Of a DNA stretch of 64,000 nucleotides, positions 24,106 through 34,059 are shown one piece after another. The stretch spans positions 464,214-528,213 of the forward strand of contig NZ_LT727813.1 in assembly GCF_900162665.1 (NCBI RefSeq), in the 5' to 3' direction. The first letter of the stretch is position 1. Each line of letters begins with the position of its first letter. The notes under the pieces were generated by a model. That model had not been told where the DNA came from, ran no database searches, and saw only the letters and a list, made by a program, of their open reading frames with translations. A program made the translations under genes and the position numbers. The DNA comes from Oceanobacillus sojae. Lineage in GTDB: Bacteria; Bacillota; Bacilli; Bacillales; Amphibacillaceae.

Positions 24106-25662
24106 TTAATTATATTTTTTATCTTCTTTCTTACGCATTTCACGCTGCCAGATAAGCCCCTGTTCCAATGCCATTTTCTTTGCAATTTTCGGCGCATTCC
24201 ACAACGGCGGTAAAATCAATAACGATACTGGGACTGCCGTTATAACAATAGAATTTTGAATCGATGTAATACTATCTTCACCAATTGTAAGGATAACAGC
24301 AGTAAATGCTCCAAATAAAATGGCCCAGACAACCCGCAGCCAACGTTTTGGATTATCATGTCCTGTTAATGTTGCAGCAACAGTATACGACATTGTATCT
24401 GCAGTTGTTGCAACAAAGACAATAGATACAAGCAGGAAAGCAACTCCCATTACTGTACCTAAAGGAAGCTGATCAGTAATCGCCATAACTGCAGCAGGCA
24501 TGCCGCCATTAGTTAATGCATCAGAAATAGAACCCGGTTTTTCTATTTCAAAGAAAACACCAGTTCCACCGACAATGGAGAACCAGAAATTTGTTACAAG
24601 CGGTGCTACTACGGAAACTGCAATAATAAGCTCCCGAATTGTTCTTCCTCTGGAGATACGGCTGATAAATACGATAAGCATTGGTGCATAACCGATAAAC
24701 CAAGCCCAAAAGAAAATCGTCCATCCTGCCAGCCATTCTCCATCTCCACGATAGAACATCATTTCAAACATATTTTGAATATGGACTCCTGTACCGCCGA
24801 CAAACCCATCAATAATAAATGCGGTAGGTCCAATAATAAATACAATAATAGCTAAAAGAATTGTAAATTGTATATTCCAGTTACTTAAATGATAAATCCC
24901 TCTATCAACTCCAGTTGCTGCGGAAATGGCAGCTACAGTAACTAAGACGATAACGACAATAATACTCATAGTTAATGTATCCGGTACATTAAAGAGATGA
25001 TTTAATCCATAAGAAATCTGTAAACCTAAAAACCCAAGCGGTCCCAATGTTCCTGCTGCCGTTGCAATAATAGAAAAGGAATCGGCCAACGTCCCAATGG
25101 CACTTTTTTCAAATATCTTATCTCCAAAAATAGGATACAACAATCCCCGAGGTTTTAAAGGATAACCCTTTTGATAATGCACATACATCATTACAATAAC
25201 TGCAAGTGTACCGAGAATTGCCCATGCAAGAAATCCCCAATGCATAAATGCTTGAGCAAAGGCTCCCTCTATATTATTAAATTCTCCTCCGCCAAAAAGA
25301 GGCGGCGTAGTCATAAAATGATACATAGGCTCCGCTGCAGCCCAAAAGACCCCTCCACTGGCTAACAGGGTTACCAAAATCATACATACCCAGCCAAAAT
25401 AGCTGTATTTTGGTTTATCCTGATTTCCTAACTTTACTTTTCCATACTTTGAAATTGCCAGGCCTAACCCGATGGCGAAATTAAGGAATAAGAGTATTTG
25501 CCAATAAGCGCCAAACCAATCAGCAGAATAATTAAACAAAGTGTTTACTGCACTATCCACCATATCACTGTTAATCAGCGACAGGACAATAAACACAACT
25601 AAAAATCCTCCACTGATATAAAAAACTGGCCAATCTAAACCTTTTCCTTTTTTTGACTTCAC
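24106..25662 (-). CDS. BCCT family transporter (diverged subtype)
   Basis: A 518-residue carrier with about 12 hydrophobic segments and charged ends, the BCCT size and topology. The family's sodium/substrate glycine segment, normally Gly-Met-Gly-x-Gly, is here Ala101-Ser-Gly-Gly104 before 'Val-Phe-Trp-Ala-Ala-Ala-Glu-Pro'. The tryptophan box reads 'Phe-Phe-Trp-Ala-Trp-Phe-Ile-Gly-Tyr-Ala-Pro-Met', with Phe and Tyr in place of two Trp seen in betaine carriers; the Tyr recalls CaiT-type antiporters. It therefore may carry carnitine, choline or another quaternary amine, possibly with altered ion coupling. The start is a GTG with AGGAGG six bases upstream. It forms a single-gene transcript. Confidence 0.88.
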   Translation of the reverse strand: MKSKKGKGLDWPVFYISGGFLVVFIVLSLINSDMVDSAVNTLFNYSADWFGAYWQILLFLNFAIGLGLAISKYGKVKLGNQDKPKYSYFGWVCMILVTLLASGGVFWAAAEPMYHFMTTPPLFGGGEFNNIEGAFAQAFMHWGFLAWAILGTLAVIVMMYVHYQKGYPLKPRGLLYPIFGDKIFEKSAIGTLADSFSIIATAAGTLGPLGFLGLQISYGLNHLFNVPDTLTMSIIVVIVLVTVAAISAATGVDRGIYHLSNWNIQFTILLAIIVFIIGPTAFIIDGFVGGTGVHIQNMFEMMFYRGDGEWLAGWTIFFWAWFIGYAPMLIVFISRISRGRTIRELIIAVSVVAPLVTNFWFSIVGGTGVFFEIEKPGSISDALTNGGMPAAVMAITDQLPLGTVMGVAFLLVSIVFVATTADTMSYTVAATLTGHDNPKRWLRVVWAILFGAFTAVILTIGEDSITSIQNSIVITAVPVSLLILPPLWNAPKIAKKMALEQGLIWQREMRKKEDKKYN

Positions 25663-25923
25663 ACTTTACCTCCTGATTAATGTAAGCGTCTAAAATATCA
25701 TGAATATGTTATTTACAGACCTTTTTTGGATGAAAGCATTATTTAGAGAAATGCTTGACAAACTTTCATCCTCTCACTTGTTTTGTTTGCACATGTCTTT
25801 TTATTATAGTGACATCCTTCATACAATACAACTTTCAATTTAAAGACGTATTCAGCGTATAGCTTTGAATATAGAAGTATTTCCCTTCTTAAATATTCCT
25901 AAACCCTTCTCATCCCCGAAAAT

Positions 25924-25957
25924 AAAAAAATCTCAGCAGATTTAGCGAGATTTTTTT
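25924..25957 (-). terminator. Intrinsic terminator
   Basis: Perfect 11-bp stem (AAAAAAATCTC with GAGATTTTTTT) just past the stop of the squalene/phytoene synthase-like gene. The remaining intergenic sequence up to 25663 shows only the presumed BCCT promoter region. Confidence 0.75.
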
Positions 25958-25987
25958 ATAAGTCTATCCTATTCGGCTTTTCAAAGT

Positions 25988-26809
25988 TTAAGAATTAATA
26001 ATTTTATCTACCGTTTCTTCTACTTCATCTCTGGACATTTTTTCCTTACCGTTTTTCAAGGCATTTAATGTTTTATGTGCCAGTGCTAATGGTATCCGGC
26101 AGAATAGAAGTATATTTTTGGTAGAGATTTGTGTCATATACTCGTCCGCTTTTTGTAAATTCGCTTCTGCATATGCAAACATTTCCTTCTTAGACCAGTC
26201 ATTCGGGAAAAAGCCGACTCCTCTTTCCGCATCTTCATCAATATTCCGTAATATATTCACAGCCTGCAGTCCGCGCCCATAACCGATAGCCAGATCGCGG
26301 TCTGTTTCGGTTCCGTCATACCATTTCCAAATATCAGACAGCATGACACCGACAAGACCTGCTACATAATATGTATACTCATCTAAATCCTCTTTTGTCT
26401 TTACTTCCCAGTCTTTACCTACCCATTTAGCCATTCCCTCTGCCATTTCACTCGTCGAATCTTTTACTTTTTGCTGAATATCTTCCGGACAGAATTCAAT
26501 CCAGTCAGCTAAGCGCAATGTCACTTCAGGAAGTTCGTTTTCATATGGAGCTACCAGCCGGCGATAAGCCTCGCGGTTAAATACTTCTTCCTTTAATAAA
26601 TGGCTTGTCTCATTTAATAAATGCTGTTTTATTTCTGCATCCATTTCTTCATGGTCTTCCATTTCGTCAACAGCGCGCATGCAGAGGTAAGCTGAACCAA
26701 CTGTTTTCCGCAATGTTTTGTTCAACAGTTTAATGGGGATATAAAATGTTCTGCTCGTCTGTTTTAAAACCTTCATTGCATCTTTTTCTAATGTTGCTTT
26801 GTTACTCAC
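25988..26809 (-). CDS. Squalene/phytoene synthase family protein (YisP-like)
   Basis: A 273-residue all-helical prenyl-transferase-fold protein. The first Asp-rich motif is intact (Asp48-Glu-Met-Glu-Asp52). The second, normally Asp-x-x-x-Asp, reads Asn189-Ile-Asp-Glu-Asp193 followed by 'Ala-Glu-Arg-Gly-Val-Gly-Phe-Phe-Pro', so its first acidic residue is Asn. The same kind of change is associated with B. subtilis YisP, which makes farnesol from farnesyl diphosphate rather than squalene; I cannot decide which activity applies here. No other carotenoid or hopanoid genes are adjacent. The start is a GTG with AGGAG upstream. Confidence 0.82.
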   Translation of the reverse strand: MSNKATLEKDAMKVLKQTSRTFYIPIKLLNKTLRKTVGSAYLCMRAVDEMEDHEEMDAEIKQHLLNETSHLLKEEVFNREAYRRLVAPYENELPEVTLRLADWIEFCPEDIQQKVKDSTSEMAEGMAKWVGKDWEVKTKEDLDEYTYYVAGLVGVMLSDIWKWYDGTETDRDLAIGYGRGLQAVNILRNIDEDAERGVGFFPNDWSKKEMFAYAEANLQKADEYMTQISTKNILLFCRIPLALAHKTLNALKNGKEKMSRDEVEETVDKIINS

Positions 26810-27005
26810 CCAAAACTCCTCCTTATTTCATGCGTTACTATAAGTATAACAAACAAGTATCTTTTTTTCCTTTAAAAGTGTTGAATTCTCATTAATTTTC
26901 ACATAAAGTTCTTGTGCTATCCTTTTTTTAAAGCTACTATGGTAGATAGTGTTTTTATCACTTCGATGTTAATAACAGGATAATTATAGATAAGGCGTGT
27001 TGATT

Positions 27006-28169
27006 ATGAATAAAAGTGTATATTTACTGATGACCATTTCATTTGTAGTCGGAATGGTTGAATTAATTATTGGCGGTATTCTCGATTTAGTAGCGGGTGA
27101 CCTCGGTGTGTCATTAGGAAAAGCTGGATTATTAATTACCATTTTTTCTCTTGTTTTCGCTATTGCTTCACCTATTTTACTTTATTTAACTGCATCTGTT
27201 GAACGGAAAAAGCTGACCATTATTTCTTTAGTATTCTTTTTACTTGGAAATATTCTTGCTGTTTTTAGTTTAAACTATACGATGATTTTTATTAGCAGAA
27301 TAATTTCTGCAGCAAGTGCTTCTTTACTCATTGTACTTTGTGTGATGATGGCATCCTCCATTGTTAAGCCGGCTTACAGAGGACGGGCTATCGGCATCGT
27401 CAGTATGGGAGTAAGCGGATCGCTTGTTTTCGGGATTCCATTCGGGCTAATCCTTGGAGAATCGTTTGGCTGGCGCGCTCCGTTTGTACTTATTTCTTTC
27501 TTAACGGTTGCTTCTATTATATTTGTCCATTACTTTATGCAGCGTATTCCTTCCGCAGAAAAACCACTGCCGTTAACAGCGCAGCTGAAAATGATCCGGA
27601 ACCCGAAGGTTCTTTTTATATTACTGACGACATTCTTTGTCTTGGCCGGCCACACAACATTATATGGCTACTTGAATCCATTTATAAAAGATTTCATGGA
27701 ATTAGACGGCATTTGGCTAAGTGCTGTTTATCTGATCTTTGGTATTTCTGCTGTCAGCGGTGGCGGTGCAGGTGGAACATTATCCGATTTATTCGGACCG
27801 AAGCGAACTATTCTCAGCACCATTATCTTATTTGTGGCTACCATTTTAATTATTCCGGTTTCGTCGTTCCATGTTGTCTTATTCCTTGTGGTACTTATAC
27901 TATGGGGAATGCTCAGCTGGGCTGTTTCGCCGCCGGTTCAAAGCTATTTAATTGAGACCTCCCCGCAGAATTCGAGTATTCTGGTCAGCTTAAATAATTC
28001 TGCTTTACATTTAGGTATTGCAGTCGGTTCATTTGCCGGAAGTATCGTCATTGAACAAGCAAGCGTGGAAAAGAATGCCTATGTCGGCGGAGCTATTGTC
28101 TTTTTAGGATTAATCACAGCCTTAATCGCACTGAAAGGATATAAACGCCCGGAAGTAACAGCAGACTGA
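27006..28169 (+). CDS. MFS transporter, DHA1-type (PbuE/YdhP-like)
   Basis: A 387-residue protein with 12 hydrophobic segments. The N-terminus places an acidic residue in segment 1 ('Val-Gly-Met-Val-Glu-Leu-Ile-Ile-Gly-Gly-Ile-Leu'), and the segment 4-5 region has 'Arg-Gly-Arg-Ala-Ile-Gly ... Gly-Ile-Pro-Phe-Gly', typical of DHA1 efflux proteins such as purine or arabinose exporters. I use the ATG at 27006, with AAGG ten bases upstream, over GTG/TTG codons a few bases earlier. No purine riboswitch is visible upstream. A terminator follows at 28179. Confidence 0.82.
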   Translation: MNKSVYLLMTISFVVGMVELIIGGILDLVAGDLGVSLGKAGLLITIFSLVFAIASPILLYLTASVERKKLTIISLVFFLLGNILAVFSLNYTMIFISRIISAASASLLIVLCVMMASSIVKPAYRGRAIGIVSMGVSGSLVFGIPFGLILGESFGWRAPFVLISFLTVASIIFVHYFMQRIPSAEKPLPLTAQLKMIRNPKVLFILLTTFFVLAGHTTLYGYLNPFIKDFMELDGIWLSAVYLIFGISAVSGGGAGGTLSDLFGPKRTILSTIILFVATILIIPVSSFHVVLFLVVLILWGMLSWAVSPPVQSYLIETSPQNSSILVSLNNSALHLGIAVGSFAGSIVIEQASVEKNAYVGGAIVFLGLITALIALKGYKRPEVTAD

Positions 28170-28178
28170 TAGGTTGAT

Positions 28179-28215
28179 AAACTGCATGGATGATTTTATT
28201 TCCATGCAGTTTTTA
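28179..28215 (+). terminator. Intrinsic terminator
   Basis: Perfect 12-bp stem (AAACTGCATGGA, 28179-28190, with 28201-28212) and a T5 run, 10 bp past the MFS gene stop. Confidence 0.85.
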
Positions 28216-28238
28216 ATTTACATCAGAAAATTCGCTGC

Positions 28239-28439
28239 TCATGTATACGATGTTTTATCTTCCTTATCATTAGAGACCTTTTCTTTCTTTATAATACTTC
28301 TTCTGTAAATAACAATAGGCAGCGTTCCTAAAATTAATCCGCTCACTGCGAACACTTCTATTTTACCCAGGCTGCAGCCAACGACTATACCCAGGCTTAA
28401 GAAAAAAATAAATAACGCTCCGAGATGGTAGATCCGCAT
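28239..28439 (-). CDS. Small two-helix membrane protein, unknown
   Basis: A 66-residue protein with two hydrophobic segments (about residues 4-22 and 27-44) and a highly charged C-terminus rich in Lys, Glu and Asp. AAAAGGGG lies about nine bases before the ATG, which supports translation. I do not recognise the family. It lies convergent to the MFS gene. Confidence 0.5.
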   Translation of the reverse strand: MRIYHLGALFIFFLSLGIVVGCSLGKIEVFAVSGLILGTLPIVIYRRSIIKKEKVSNDKEDKTSYT

Positions 28440-28508
28440 ATCTTTATATCCCCTTTTTACCTATTATATGAAGGAGATAATTTAATGGTACATCATCGCT
28501 TGAGCGGC

Positions 28509-28640
28509 TTATGCCCATTCCCCCTTAACCATATAAATATCTTTTAAAAATCCGCGTTTTTTCAAGATTACTTTATTGCCGCATTTTTGATAACGGTTAC
28601 ATTCGTGAGCCCAGATGTATTCTAAAAATTCGCTATTGCC
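28509..28640 (-). pseudogene. Probable coding remnant upstream of hom
   Basis: A minus-strand open stretch of 43 codons begins directly after a stop codon with no ATG, GTG or TTG near its start. It encodes a well-composed segment, 'Glu-Phe-Leu-Glu-Tyr-Ile-Trp-Ala-His-Glu-Cys-Asn-Arg-Tyr-Gln-Lys-Cys', then a basic tail ending in Gly-Glu-Trp-Ala. The two Cys and the balanced composition look like the C-terminus of a real small protein whose 5' end has been lost. The family is not recognised. Confidence 0.35.
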
Positions 28641-28701
28641 TTACTTCCTTTTTCATGTTTAAATAAATTCAATATACAATAGGAAGCGTAGAGGTGGTTA
28701 G

Positions 28702-29997
28702 ATGGAAGAGAAGGTTTCAGTAGGATTATTAGGTCTTGGTGTCGTTGGCTCAGGCGTTATTCACCTGATTGAAGATCACCAGGAAAAACTGGCGCATCAA
28801 TTAGGCTGTAAAGTTGAAGTGGTTAAGGCGCTTGTACGTGATATAGAAAAAGCAAGAAATATTGATGTGAACCAGGAAATTTTAACAACAGATCCCGATG
28901 ACGTTCTTGAAAATCCGGATATTGATCTTGTCATTGAAGTAATGGGCGGAATTGATCATACCAGGGATTATATGCTAAAAGCCTTTTCTAATAAAAAACA
29001 TGTCGTATCAGCTAACAAAGACCTGGTAGCTGTGCACGGCCCAGAATTACAGGAAGCAGCGGTTAAAAATAATTGTGATTTTTATTATGAAGCAAGTGTA
29101 GCCGGCGGTATTCCTATACTACGCGGAATTAATGAAGGATTATCCTCCGACCACATTCAAAAAATAATGGGGATTGTCAATGGGACAACCAACTATATTT
29201 TAACAAAAATGGACGAAGAAGGTGTAAGCTACGAGGATGCTCTTGCAGAAGCACAGCGTCTCGGCTTTGCAGAATCGGATCCAACTTCTGATGTAGAAGG
29301 ATTAGATGCAGCCCGGAAAATGGCTATTCTCGGCCGCTTAGCGTTCTCTACTCCTGTTGACTTGCAGGATGTTGAGGTAGAAGGAATTCACGGGATTGAA
29401 TTAAAAGATCTTCGTTATGCTGCACAGCTGGGGTATACGATGAAGCTTATCGGATTTGCCAACTTCTTTGATCATGAATTAGAAATAAGTGTACAACCTA
29501 CATTACTGGCCAAAAATCATCCGCTGGCCAGCGTTAAAAATGAATATAACGCAGTTTATGTTTATGGTGAAGCAGTTGGTGAAACAATGTTCTATGGTCC
29601 CGGCGCCGGAAGTCTTCCGACAGCTACAGCGATTTTATCCGATGTTGTCGCTGCAATTAAAGCGATGCGTCTCGGGGTATCCGGAAAACAATTAAACGAC
29701 ATGCAATTTCCAAAAACATTGCGTCCAAAGGATAAGCAGCATGGTCAATATTATGTTCGTTTATGCGTAGAAGACAAGACTGGAGTGTTCTCAGAAATTT
29801 CATCGATTTTTCATTCACAGGACATCAGTTTCCAACGTATTCTGCAGACACCAGTGGATGAAAAAGATTCTGCAGAAATTGTATTAGTCACACACGACAC
29901 ACCATACTCTCAATTTGAACAAGTATTGAATCAGTTGGAAGCATTTGATGCAGTGAATGAGATAAAGAGTTATTACAAAGTAGAAGGAGATGCGTAA
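28702..29997 (+). CDS. hom: Homoserine dehydrogenase
   Basis: A 431-residue enzyme reducing aspartate semialdehyde to homoserine. The NAD(P)-binding loop is Gly11-Leu-Gly-Val-Val-Gly-Ser-Gly18. 'Val-Ser-Ala-Asn-Lys-Asp-Leu-Val-Ala' (about residues 103-111) includes the conserved active-site Lys. '[11 protein letters not shown]' is the substrate-domain signature. A C-terminal ACT domain (about 350-425) gives the usual feedback site for threonine. The length matches B. subtilis Hom. The start has GAGGTGG. One base separates its stop from thrC. No T-box or other known leader is recognisable upstream. Confidence 0.96.
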   Translation: MEEKVSVGLLGLGVVGSGVIHLIEDHQEKLAHQLGCKVEVVKALVRDIEKARNIDVNQEILTTDPDDVLENPDIDLVIEVMGGIDHTRDYMLKAFSNKKHVVSANKDLVAVHGPELQEAAVKNNCDFYYEASVAGGIPILRGINEGLSSDHIQKIMGIVNGTTNYILTKMDEEGVSYEDALAEAQRLGFAESDPTSDVEGLDAARKMAILGRLAFSTPVDLQDVEVEGIHGIELKDLRYAAQLGYTMKLIGFANFFDHELEISVQPTLLAKNHPLASVKNEYNAVYVYGEAVGETMFYGPGAGSLPTATAILSDVVAAIKAMRLGVSGKQLNDMQFPKTLRPKDKQHGQYYVRLCVEDKTGVFSEISSIFHSQDISFQRILQTPVDEKDSAEIVLVTHDTPYSQFEQVLNQLEAFDAVNEIKSYYKVEGDA

Positions 29998-29998
29998 G

Positions 29999-31060
29999 AT
30001 GGCTTGGAAAGGGTTAATTGAAGAATATCGTGACTTACTTCCTGTTACGGATAAAACACCCGCTTTATCATTATTAGAAGGAAATACTCCACTATTTCAT
30101 TTTCCAAATCTATCAAAGGAATTGGGGATTGAATTATACGGGAAGTTTGAAGGCTTAAATCCGACCGGGTCATTTAAAGATCGTGGCATGGTGATGGCTG
30201 TTGCTAAAGCGATAGAAGAAGGCTCAAGCTCTGTTATTTGTGCATCTACCGGAAATACCTCTGCAGCAGCAGCGGCGTATGCGGCACGTGCTGGAATCCG
30301 GGCAATCATTGTTATTCCAAAAGGAAAAGTTGCTCTTGGAAAACTCGCTCAGGCTGTTATGTATGGAGCTGAAATTGTTGAGATTGAAGGTAATTTCGAT
30401 CAGGCGTTGCAGCTCGTTCGCAAAATTAGTGAAAAGTCTCCTATCACACTAGTAAACTCTGTTAATCCATATCGTTTGGAAGGCCAAAAAACAGCAGCGT
30501 TTGAAGTATGCGATCAATTGGGAGACGCTCCTGATATTCTGGCAATTCCTGTCGGTAATGCCGGAAATATCAGTGCCTACTGGAAAGGCTTTAAAGAATA
30601 CAGTACATCAAAAGGAACAGCTCTTCCAAAAATGTTTGGTTTTGAAGCAGAAGGTGCAGCTGCCATTGTCAGAAATAAAGTTGTTGAAGACCCGGAAACA
30701 GTGGCAACGGCGATTCGAATTGGAAATCCTGCCAGCTGGGATTTAGCTGTCCAGGCCAGAGAAGAATCAGGCGGAATGATTGGTTCTGTCACAGATGACG
30801 AAATCATTTCTGCCTTTAAACTGCTCCCACGCAAGGAAGGAGTTTTTGCAGAGCCGGGCTCAGCCGCTTCTATTGCAGGTGTTATCCAGCAGGTAAAAGC
30901 AGGTACAATCGCTGAAGGCAGCAAAGTTGTTGCTGTATTAACCGGTAACGGATTGAAGGATCCACAGACTGCCATTGATCAATTAACAATTGACCCTGTT
31001 ACGCTTCCAAACGACGAAGATGCCATCCTTGAATATTTAGAGAAGATGATCACATCATGA
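29999..31060 (+). CDS. thrC: Threonine synthase
   Basis: A 353-residue PLP enzyme converting phosphohomoserine to threonine. The PLP lysine is Lys60 in Gly-Ser-Phe-Lys-Asp-Arg-Gly. 'Ser-Thr-Gly-Asn-Thr-Ser-Ala-Ala' binds substrate and 'Pro-Val-Gly-Asn-Ala-Gly-Asn' is the phosphate-binding loop. I use the ATG at 29999 because AAGGAG lies nine bases before it; an ATG three codons upstream is part of that region. The gene is one base after hom and its stop overlaps the thrB start. Confidence 0.96.
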   Translation: MAWKGLIEEYRDLLPVTDKTPALSLLEGNTPLFHFPNLSKELGIELYGKFEGLNPTGSFKDRGMVMAVAKAIEEGSSSVICASTGNTSAAAAAYAARAGIRAIIVIPKGKVALGKLAQAVMYGAEIVEIEGNFDQALQLVRKISEKSPITLVNSVNPYRLEGQKTAAFEVCDQLGDAPDILAIPVGNAGNISAYWKGFKEYSTSKGTALPKMFGFEAEGAAAIVRNKVVEDPETVATAIRIGNPASWDLAVQAREESGGMIGSVTDDEIISAFKLLPRKEGVFAEPGSAASIAGVIQQVKAGTIAEGSKVVAVLTGNGLKDPQTAIDQLTIDPVTLPNDEDAILEYLEKMITS

Positions 31061-31932
31061 CGCCGTTCCGCATTTCTGTACCTGCAAGCAGCGCTAATCT
31101 TGGCCCTGGATTCGATTCCATGGGCCTTGCATTAGGCTTGTACATTCATTTAGATGTAGAGCGTGCAGATCATCATGTTTTTTTTGCACACGGCTCTGAG
31201 GAGACAGAAGAAAATCATTTTATCTGGAATATCACGGAGCAGGTAGCAGAACGGTACGGGGCAGCATTACCTCCCTGTAAGGTACAGGAAACCAGTGAAA
31301 TTCCACTGGCCAGAGGATTAGGAAGCAGTGCATCCGCAATTGTCGCAGGAATTGAGCTCGCTAATCAGCTTGGAAATTTACAATTAACAGATGAACAGAA
31401 ATTGGCATTTGGAACGGAAATCGAAGGTCATCCAGATAATATTGCACCTGCTTTGTTTGGAGGATTAACAATTTCTACAATGCTTAAAAATGAGATCCCT
31501 TCTGTCCGGCTAAATGACATCGAATTAGATTTAATTGCATATATTCCGGAGGTAGAACTGAAAACAAAGGTTGCCAGGGATTGTCTGCCGGATACATATG
31601 AACGGAGTTATGCAGCAAGAGCGAGTGCAATGAGCAATCTGGCCGTTGCTGCCCTCTACTCGAAAGACTATGCTTTGTTTGGAAAAATGCTTGAGAACGA
31701 TTTATTTCATGAGCCTTTTCGAAAAGCACTTGTTCCTAATTTTGATCTTATCCGTGAAAAAGCAAAGGAAGCCGGGGCATATGGTACAGCTTTAAGCGGT
31801 GCAGGACCGACGATGCTTTCTTTTGTACCGAAAGGAAATGGAGAAAAAATCAAGAATGAGATAGTAAAACAGCTTAACGATTATCAAGTACAGCTTTTAA
31901 AGATTGATACAAAAGGGGTTTCTATTTCTTAA
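31057..31932 (+). CDS. thrB: Homoserine kinase
   Basis: A 291-residue GHMP kinase. The ATP loop is '[12 protein letters not shown]' (about residues 83-94). The N-terminus has '[13 protein letters not shown]', and the C-terminal GHMP motif '[10 protein letters not shown]' is present. ATGA overlap with thrC means coupled translation. It phosphorylates homoserine for thrC, although pathway order is hom-thrB-thrC. A strong terminator follows. Confidence 0.96.
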   Translation: MTPFRISVPASSANLGPGFDSMGLALGLYIHLDVERADHHVFFAHGSEETEENHFIWNITEQVAERYGAALPPCKVQETSEIPLARGLGSSASAIVAGIELANQLGNLQLTDEQKLAFGTEIEGHPDNIAPALFGGLTISTMLKNEIPSVRLNDIELDLIAYIPEVELKTKVARDCLPDTYERSYAARASAMSNLAVAALYSKDYALFGKMLENDLFHEPFRKALVPNFDLIREKAKEAGAYGTALSGAGPTMLSFVPKGNGEKIKNEIVKQLNDYQVQLLKIDTKGVSIS

Positions 31933-31955
31933 AATATTACTTAATAAAGGGCAAT

Positions 31956-31996
31956 AAAATGTGCAAGAGTTTTCCAACCACTCTTGCACATTTTTT
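31956..31996. terminator. Bidirectional terminator after thrB
   Basis: Perfect 15-bp stem (31956-31970 with 31980-31994; core GTGCAAGAGT) and T-runs on both strands, between thrB and the convergent lipoprotein gene. Confidence 0.9.
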
Positions 31997-32417
31997 AAAT
32001 GATTTCATTATAGATCAGGCCATCGTTATTATGAATATCAATGATTTTTAAACGGCTATCATGTTTAACAAAGATGGTTTTATAGTATTTCTCTCCATCC
32101 ATTTCATAGATCATAACACGAGATTCCTTATTATCTGTTTCAACTACTGCGTCATAATCACCTTCCGCAATCTGTTCAGCAATAACTTTCTGTTCTTTAT
32201 AGTCATAAGATGCTTCTGCTTCATTATCGGAAGTGCCATCTTCAGATTCCTCCTCAGGTTCTTCAGAAGCTTCACCAGCTGTATCTGACTCATGCTCTTC
32301 TGCAGCTTGTTGGCTTTCGTCAGCATTATTATCAGCTTCTTGCTCTGTATCAGCCTGGCAGGCACTGGCAACGAGTAAAACAAACAGGATGCTTGACATT
32401 TGCAGTATTTTTTTCAT
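31995..32417 (-). CDS. Lipoprotein with acidic linker, unknown
   Basis: A 140-residue secreted lipoprotein. The signal peptide ends Val-Ala-Ser-Ala-Cys with Cys20 as the lipid anchor. Residues 21-68 are a disordered acidic linker (Glu, Asp, Ala, Ser). Residues 70-140 form a small folded domain with 'Val-Ile-Ala-Glu-Gln-Ile-Ala-Glu-Gly-Asp-Tyr' and a beta-rich end. No family is recognised. The AGGAGAT ribosome site supports the start. It is convergent with thrB. Confidence 0.75.
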   Translation of the reverse strand: MKKILQMSSILFVLLVASACQADTEQEADNNADESQQAAEEHESDTAGEASEEPEEESEDGTSDNEAEASYDYKEQKVIAEQIAEGDYDAVVETDNKESRVMIYEMDGEKYYKTIFVKHDSRLKIIDIHNNDGLIYNEII

Positions 32418-32550
32418 TATATCTCCTCCCCCAGCACTAGATTTCCTTTTTTAAGATCGTATTAAACCTTTTTTTCACAATGATTTATTATAACTGAGAT
32501 ATCAAATATTTGTGTTATCGCAAGACTTTTTCTGTCTTTTCACATATATT

Positions 32551-34059
32551 TTATTTACTGGCTTTCTCTGTTTTTTTTCGGTGAACCGGCTCTCTTCGTA
32601 CAGATTTAAAAAATGAAATACCCATAAGAATAATCACAATAGAAAACGGCAATGCTGCGATAATAAGCATATTTTGCAGGCCTTGCGTACCGCCAAAATA
32701 TACAATGATTGCTGCAACTGCTGATTGCATTAATCCCCACATAATTTTAACGGAATTGTGCGGGTTGATTGTCCCTCCTGTACTCAGCATTCCCAATACA
32801 AAAGTGGCTGAGTCAGCTGAAGTAATAAAAAACACCGCCACTACAACAATAGTAATGATTGACATTATCATTCCTAATGGGTATTCATTCAAAACGCCAA
32901 ACGTTGATGTTTCGAGAGCAAATTCAGAAATTTTAGCAATTCCATTTTGCTCCAGATTTAAAGCAGAAACACCAAAAACAGCAAAGAAAATAAAACAAAC
33001 AATCGCCGGAACAAATAATACTCCCAGCATAAATTCTTTAATCGTTCTCCCTTTAGAGATGCGGGCAATAAAGATCCCTACAAATGGGGACCAGGATATC
33101 CACCATGCCCAATAGAAAATTGTCCAATTATTAATCCATCCCCTCTGTTCTTCATTTTGAGGAGCCAATCGCAGACTCATCTCAAAAAAATCAGATACAT
33201 AGTTTCCTAATGTATTTGTAAACATGTTAAGAATGTATAATGTAGGACCTATTATAAATAACATAAGTAATAATACAAATGCCAGCCCCATATTAAAATT
33301 ACTCAGGTATTTTATTCCTCTTCCAATTCCGGACCATGCAGAACAAATAAACAAGGCTGTTGCTATCACTAAGATCAGTAACTGTACCGGGAAAGTACCA
33401 GGTGTACCAAATAAATAGGATAATCCACCATTAATTTGTGCAGACCCAAATCCTAAAGTAGCAGCAACACCAACTACTGTAGCAAAAACTGCTAATGTGT
33501 CTATAATTTTTCCGGCTAGACCCAGCATTCTCTTCTTCCCAAATATAGGGACCAACGTTGCGCTAATTAATCCCGGTGTGTCCTTATGAAATTTAAAGTA
33601 TGCTAATACGAGTGCCACAATACCATATACTGCCCAGGCATGCATCCCCCAATGAAAAAAAGCATACTTTAAACTGTCGTTTATTGCTTGTTCAGACCCC
33701 AGCTCTGCAGCCGGAGAATTGGTAAATGCATGTGAAACAGGTTCTGAGGTTGTCCAAAAAACTAATCCCATCCCCATCCCGGCACTAAATAACATAGCAA
33801 ACCAGGATAATAAACTAAACTCTGGTTTATCATTTTCTTTTCCCAGTTTAATATTTCCATATCGTGAAAAGATAAGGTAAATACAAAATACCAGCATAAA
33901 CATAACTAATATTAAATAATACCAGCCAAATTTTTCGGATATAAAAGTAGTGACATCTAAAGTAATTCCTTCTAAGTTCTTTGGTGCAACAGACCCCCAA
34001 ATAACTACGATAATACATAATACCAATGAATACCAAAATACACTCGTTACATTTTTCAT
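32551..34059 (-). CDS. BCCT family glycine betaine-type transporter
   Basis: A 502-residue sodium-coupled carrier with 12 hydrophobic segments. The canonical sodium/substrate segment is 'Ser-Ala-Gly-Met-Gly-Met-Gly-Leu-Val-Phe-Trp' (about residues 92-102), and the Trp box is 'Phe-Tyr-Trp-Ala-Trp-Trp-Ile-Ser-Trp-Ser-Pro-Phe-Val-Gly', both matching OpuD/BetP betaine uptake proteins. It has short termini, without the long osmosensory tail of BetP. Compare the second BCCT protein in this window, where both motifs are altered. AGGTGTATAG precedes the ATG. It appears to be a single-gene unit. Confidence 0.9.
   Translation of the reverse strand: MKNVTSVFWYSLVLCIIVVIWGSVAPKNLEGITLDVTTFISEKFGWYYLILVMFMLVFCIYLIFSRYGNIKLGKENDKPEFSLLSWFAMLFSAGMGMGLVFWTTSEPVSHAFTNSPAAELGSEQAINDSLKYAFFHWGMHAWAVYGIVALVLAYFKFHKDTPGLISATLVPIFGKKRMLGLAGKIIDTLAVFATVVGVAATLGFGSAQINGGLSYLFGTPGTFPVQLLILVIATALFICSAWSGIGRGIKYLSNFNMGLAFVLLLMLFIIGPTLYILNMFTNTLGNYVSDFFEMSLRLAPQNEEQRGWINNWTIFYWAWWISWSPFVGIFIARISKGRTIKEFMLGVLFVPAIVCFIFFAVFGVSALNLEQNGIAKISEFALETSTFGVLNEYPLGMIMSIITIVVVAVFFITSADSATFVLGMLSTGGTINPHNSVKIMWGLMQSAVAAIIVYFGGTQGLQNMLIIAALPFSIVIILMGISFFKSVRREPVHRKKTEKASK

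Noticed and set aside
26810-27005. Purine riboswitch upstream of the PbuE-like MFS gene
   Set aside because: No three-way-junction aptamer core with conserved loop sequences could be traced.
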